Source of the DNA: Flagellimonas hadalis
GTDB taxonomy: Bacteria; Bacteroidota; Bacteroidia; Flavobacteriales; Flavobacteriaceae
Length of the DNA stretch: 64,000 nucleotides
Reading direction: 5' to 3'
Assembly (NCBI RefSeq): GCF_007785775.2
Contig: NZ_VNIK02000007.1
Span: 1-64,000 of the forward strand
The notes under the pieces were generated by a model, which did no database searches, was not told the DNA's origin, and was given only the letters and a program-made list of their open reading frames with translations. A program made the position numbers and the translations under genes. Shown here in pieces: positions 60,722 to 64,000 of the stretch. Every line of letters begins with the position of its first letter. Within the stretch, counting starts at the first letter, position 1.

Positions 60722-60731
60722 ATTCGTAATG

Positions 60732-61358
60732 TTATGAAGTTAGGGCATAAAGCACAATGTTCACCGCAAAGCGGGTATTGTCCACTTTATACCATCGTTT
60801 GTTCCTAAAATCGTAATCCCATTCGCAACCATAGTCCTTGTTGCTGTAGAGCACCCCTATCCTTCCGTTGATAACGATGGCCTTCAAATAGTCGTGGACA
60901 AGGTCGTCGCCCCAACCGTTCAGTTCCTGCGAAGTGGTCGGAGGGCCATTTTCAAACTCAAAAAAAATGGAATAGAGCTCGTGGTCGTTCGGGATTTTCT
61001 GAAGCTCCCCCGGCCCGAATATTTCCTCCATTTGGCGCTCAAAGGATTTGGCAAAAAGTCCATCAATATCGTGGTTGCAATCATCGGCAAATACAAAGCC
61101 TCCGTTGCGTACATATTTTTCAAAATTTTCCCTTTCCTTTTTGGTAAACTGCACAAGTTTATGCCCTGAAATGTAACAGAAGGGACTTTTGAAGATGTCG
61201 TCACTGGCCAGGGTAATGATCTTTTCCTGGGTGTCCACTTTCAACGTGGTATATTCCACCAAGGAATTCAGCAGATTGGAGGGCATGCGCTGGTCCACAT
61301 CCCAATCGCCGGACTCATATTGTAAACGTGTAAAAAAGAATTCATTTTGCAACGCCAT
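60732..61358 (-). CDS. DUF4159-family protein
   Basis: A 208-residue protein of the DUF4159 family that accompanies MoxR/BatA genes: FFFTRLQYESGDWDVDQRMP, GGFVFADDCNHDIDGLFAKSF and the C-terminal GRIGVLYSNKDYGCEWDYD. The fold is amidotransferase-like without a visible triad. The N-terminus (MALQNEFF) lacks a strong signal, although many relatives are exported; an upstream start is not visible. It is between pmbA and moxR in the operon. Confidence 0.82.
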   Translation of the reverse strand: MALQNEFFFTRLQYESGDWDVDQRMPSNLLNSLVEYTTLKVDTQEKIITLASDDIFKSPFCYISGHKLVQFTKKERENFEKYVRNGGFVFADDCNHDIDGLFAKSFERQMEEIFGPGELQKIPNDHELYSIFFEFENGPPTTSQELNGWGDDLVHDYLKAIVINGRIGVLYSNKDYGCEWDYDFRNKRWYKVDNTRFAVNIVLYALTS

Positions 61359-61449
61359 AGGGTATTGGGGGCTACATCATCACTTCCAAAATGAAAACTG
61401 GCGGCCACGAACGTGTCATTGACCACCAGTTTTACTATTATCCTATTGT

Positions 61450-62766
61450 TTATACTGCATCGGAAAGACTGGTGAACGTAAAGTCACGAATCTTCATATA
61501 GGGAATGAGGTTTCCATCGACCCGAACCTGTTTTCCTAGGGATTCCAAGTTGTTGAGCATGATGATGGGGCTCTCATTGAACCTAAAGTTCTTGACCGGG
61601 AACTTGATCTTACCGTTTTCAATATAGAACGTTCCGTCCCTGGTCAGACCTGTATAGAGCAAAGTTTGGGGGTCCACACTTCGTATGTACCAAAACCGGG
61701 TGACAAGTATTCCCTTTTTGGTTCCCTTGATCATATCTTCCAAACTTTCATCACCACCGGCCATGATGGCATTGGAAGGGAACGGCATGGGGTCCACCCC
61801 TTTTTGTTCTGCCCAATATCGGCTATAGGCCAAGTTCTTGACCACTCCGTTCTCTATCCAAGAGGTTTTCTTTAGGGGCATACCTTCTCCGTTCCAAGTG
61901 GATGTGGGTACGTCGGGGTGCAAGGGATCGGACCAAATGTTTACGCGTTCGTCCACGATTTTTTGACCCAATTTGTTCCCACCATCCGGGGCCGACATGA
62001 AGTTTCGACCTTCATCCGCTGAACGGGCATTGAAAGAGCCGAACATATTCCGCAACAGGTCTGATGCCGCGGCAGGCTCCAATATGACCGTATATTTTCC
62101 TGGCTCTATGGCCTGCGCCCCTTTGGACATCACGGCTTTGTCTATGGCGGTGTTTGAGGCCTCTGAGGCATTGAACTTTGAAATGTCGTTGTAATCGCGG
62201 GTCACCCAGCCAGAACCCGTACCATCGTTGGTACGCATGGTCACCGTAAAATCGACATTGGTGGATTTGTTATAGGCGAACAAGCCGTTGGAGTTGATCA
62301 TGGCGGAAAAACGGGCGCCATCATTCAAAAACCCTGCTGCAGTGACATCTTTGGCCGCGGCCGGAACAATGCTCTGACTGGCCACTTCTGCCCTATATTC
62401 TGGTGTAGTATTGGCCGTGGCTTCCACATAAGTGATGGATTCGTCATAGGTCTGAGGGCCCAAAGGTTGCATAAATTCGGGATTTTCAGGAGATAGGTTT
62501 GCCAATTCCTCTGCCCTGCGGACCACTTTTTCCAAAGAGGCGTCATCAAATTCATCTATGGTTGCGGTACCTACCTTTTTGCCGAAACTGGATTGTACCA
62601 CCAAACTCTGACTGGATTGGTGCCCGGCAGTGGATACCGTATTACGGGCATATCGAATGTTTCCACTGTTGGAGCCACTAAGGTTTATTTCACAGGCATC
62701 GGCCTTGGAAAAGCTAAGGGCCTTTTCCAAAATCTTCTTTGCTTCTTCTTTAGTATATATAGCCAT
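61450..62766 (-). CDS. TldD/PmbA-family protein (PmbA-like subunit)
   Basis: A 438-residue protein of the TldD/PmbA family. It lacks the HExxxH zinc motif of TldD, so it is the PmbA/TldE-like partner. Segments DACEINLSGSNSGNIRYARN (the family's N-terminal start), KYTVILEPAAASDLLRNMFG and GGDESLEDMIKGTKKGILV are diagnostic. With TldD it forms a heterodimeric metalloprotease that trims peptides. It is 26 nt downstream of the TldD gene and 91 nt upstream of the DUF4159 gene. Confidence 0.9.
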   Translation of the reverse strand: MAIYTKEEAKKILEKALSFSKADACEINLSGSNSGNIRYARNTVSTAGHQSSQSLVVQSSFGKKVGTATIDEFDDASLEKVVRRAEELANLSPENPEFMQPLGPQTYDESITYVEATANTTPEYRAEVASQSIVPAAAKDVTAAGFLNDGARFSAMINSNGLFAYNKSTNVDFTVTMRTNDGTGSGWVTRDYNDISKFNASEASNTAIDKAVMSKGAQAIEPGKYTVILEPAAASDLLRNMFGSFNARSADEGRNFMSAPDGGNKLGQKIVDERVNIWSDPLHPDVPTSTWNGEGMPLKKTSWIENGVVKNLAYSRYWAEQKGVDPMPFPSNAIMAGGDESLEDMIKGTKKGILVTRFWYIRSVDPQTLLYTGLTRDGTFYIENGKIKFPVKNFRFNESPIIMLNNLESLGKQVRVDGNLIPYMKIRDFTFTSLSDAV

Positions 62767-62792
62767 TGTATTATTTTTTGAATGAATGAACC

Positions 62793-64000
62793 TTAGATGG
62801 TCCTACCTGTATTGATTACATTGATCCCGTTGAACCTGGTAGTGGAGCTTCCGTGGGAAACCGCACTCACCTGTGATGGTTGTCCTTTTCCATCGAAAAA
62901 GGAACCGAACATCCTGTAGTCGTCCTGATCACAGATCTTGGCACAGGAATTCCAGAATTCCTGGGTATTGGACTGGTAGGCCACATCTTCCAACATGCCC
63001 ACAATCTCCCCGTTCTTGATCTCATAGAACAAGGTGCCCCCAAACTGGAAGTTGTAGCGTTGCTGATCAATGGAATAAGATCCCCTTCCCAGAATGTAGA
63101 TTCCTTTTTCCACATCCTTGATCATCTCCTGCAAGGAATATTTTTCTTTTCCTGGTTCCAAGGAAACGTTGGGCATACGCTGGAACTGTACATCTTCCCA
63201 ACTCTGCGCATAGCAGCAGCCATGGGATTCGTTCTGGCCTATCATATGGACTTGGTCCCTGATGGCCTGATAATTTACCAAGGTTCCGTTCCTGATCAAG
63301 TCCCATTTCTTGGTCTTCACCCCTTCGTCATCATAGCCAACGGCGCCCAATGATCCCACTTGGGTCTTATCTGCCACTATATTGACCAGGTCACTTCCGT
63401 AGTTGAAGTTTTTGCTCTCCCATTTGTCCAAAGTGGCAAAACTGGTCCCAGCATAGTTGGCCTCGTAACCAAGTACCCTATCGAGCTCCAATGGGTGTCC
63501 TACGGATTCGTGGATGGTGAGCCCCAAATGGTTGGGTTCCAATACCAGGTCATATTTGCCGGCCTCGACCGATTTTGCGGTCAATTTTTGCTGTGCCTGT
63601 TTAGCGGCCAGCGTGGCATCTTCCACGATATCGTAACTGTTCCTGTATAGCTTGATGCCTTCAGGTCCTGAAAGCTTTTCGGACTCCAGACCATCCATAT
63701 ATTCGTAGCCCATACCCATAGGGGCACTCATGGCCTCCCTGGTCTTGAACTTACCTGCTTGACGATCTACTGCGGTCACGCTGAAAGTGGGCCAAATCCG
63801 ATGTACATCTTGATCAATGTATGACCCATCTGTGGATGCAAAATACTTCTGCTCATTGACCATGAACAAGGCTGAGTTCACAAAGCTTGCCCCATTTGCC
63901 GTAGCGGCAGCGTTCGCACTCAACAACAAGTCCACCTTTTCTGAAATGGGGACTTCCTTAAAATCCTTTTTGATGGGTGTTTTCCAAGAAACCTCCCCAT
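62793..64000 (-). CDS. tldD: TldD-family metalloprotease (partial, cut by the window edge)
   Basis: The C-terminal ~400 residues of TldD. The zinc-binding motif HESVGH is in LGLTIHESVGHPLELD, followed by YDDEGVKTKKWDLIRNGTLV and the C-terminal Cys-containing segment (CAKICDQDDYRMFGSFFDG). The frame is open through 64000, where it still reads protein-like sequence (KKDFKEVPISEKVDLLL), so the start lies outside the window. TldD supplies the catalytic zinc site of the TldD/PmbA protease. First visible gene of the operon. Confidence 0.92.
   Translation of the reverse strand, partial: GEVSWKTPIKKDFKEVPISEKVDLLLSANAAATANGASFVNSALFMVNEQKYFASTDGSYIDQDVHRIWPTFSVTAVDRQAGKFKTREAMSAPMGMGYEYMDGLESEKLSGPEGIKLYRNSYDIVEDATLAAKQAQQKLTAKSVEAGKYDLVLEPNHLGLTIHESVGHPLELDRVLGYEANYAGTSFATLDKWESKNFNYGSDLVNIVADKTQVGSLGAVGYDDEGVKTKKWDLIRNGTLVNYQAIRDQVHMIGQNESHGCCYAQSWEDVQFQRMPNVSLEPGKEKYSLQEMIKDVEKGIYILGRGSYSIDQQRYNFQFGGTLFYEIKNGEIVGMLEDVAYQSNTQEFWNSCAKICDQDDYRMFGSFFDGKGQPSQVSAVSHGSSTTRFNGINVINTGRTI

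Overview
The window comes from a bacterium of the phylum Bacteroidota, most likely a marine member of the Flavobacteriaceae. The evidence is a SusC/SusD pair, many lipoproteins with a Cys lipobox, a 7TM-DISM LytS-type kinase with a LytTR regulator, an IntDOT-like tyrosine recombinase, and the TldD/PmbA-DUF4159-MoxR-DUF58-BatA-DUF4175 operon. Most genes lie on the minus strand.

Layout. 0-0.75 kb: a decayed rpiA pseudogene. 1-4.7 kb: four secreted proteins or lipoproteins on the minus strand, divergent from a LytS/LytTR two-component pair (4.9-7.7 kb). 7.7-8.9 kb: a gene-poor, AT-rich stretch with an insertion-element-like relic. 8.9-11 kb: a lipoprotein metallophosphoesterase and a double-FKBP lipoprotein. 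11.1-31 kb: a long minus-strand catabolic locus. In transcription order it holds SusC, SusD, a sodium/solute symporter, an FAD oxidoreductase, an EEP-family phosphodiesterase, a PafA-like phosphatase and a second EEP enzyme. After a promoter-like gap come a polyol-type MFS transporter, a D-2-hydroxyacid dehydrogenase, two FGGY kinases, a histidine phosphatase, a glycerophosphodiesterase and a metallophosphoesterase. A DeoR-family regulator is divergent at 31.3 kb. The locus has no glycoside hydrolase, lyase or sulfatase but many phosphoesterases. It therefore looks like a utilisation locus for a phosphodiester-linked polyol or glycerol-phosphate compound. A nearly identical 19-20 nt motif lies upstream of both transport blocks.

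32.2-42.2 kb: an AT-rich accessory island ending at a tRNA-Arg gene with a tyrosine recombinase beside it. It contains about nine co-oriented gene units, including two paralogous ParDE-like modules, separated by an 18-bp repeat (consensus ATCGTTTATTTGAACTTT). The repeat abuts or overlaps start and stop codons. The same repeat brackets a single RhuM-Fic gene inserted between moxR and the DUF58 gene at 58.5-59.7 kb, where about 40 bp of host sequence is duplicated. This looks like a mobile gene-cassette system that does not fit the integron attC consensus, and it is the main candidate for something undescribed.

42.3-48.7 kb: a periplasmic sugar-isomerase-like protein, two YceI proteins around an outer-membrane porin, a CPA2 cation/proton antiporter and a lipoprotein. 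48.8-52.4 kb: small stress or glyoxalase-type genes (SRPBCC, VOC, DoxX, DUF1801, VOC) with a GlxA-type AraC regulator. 52.4-64 kb: the TldD/PmbA/MoxR/DUF58/BatA/DUF4175 operon, interrupted by the RhuM-Fic cassette and cut by the window edge inside tldD.
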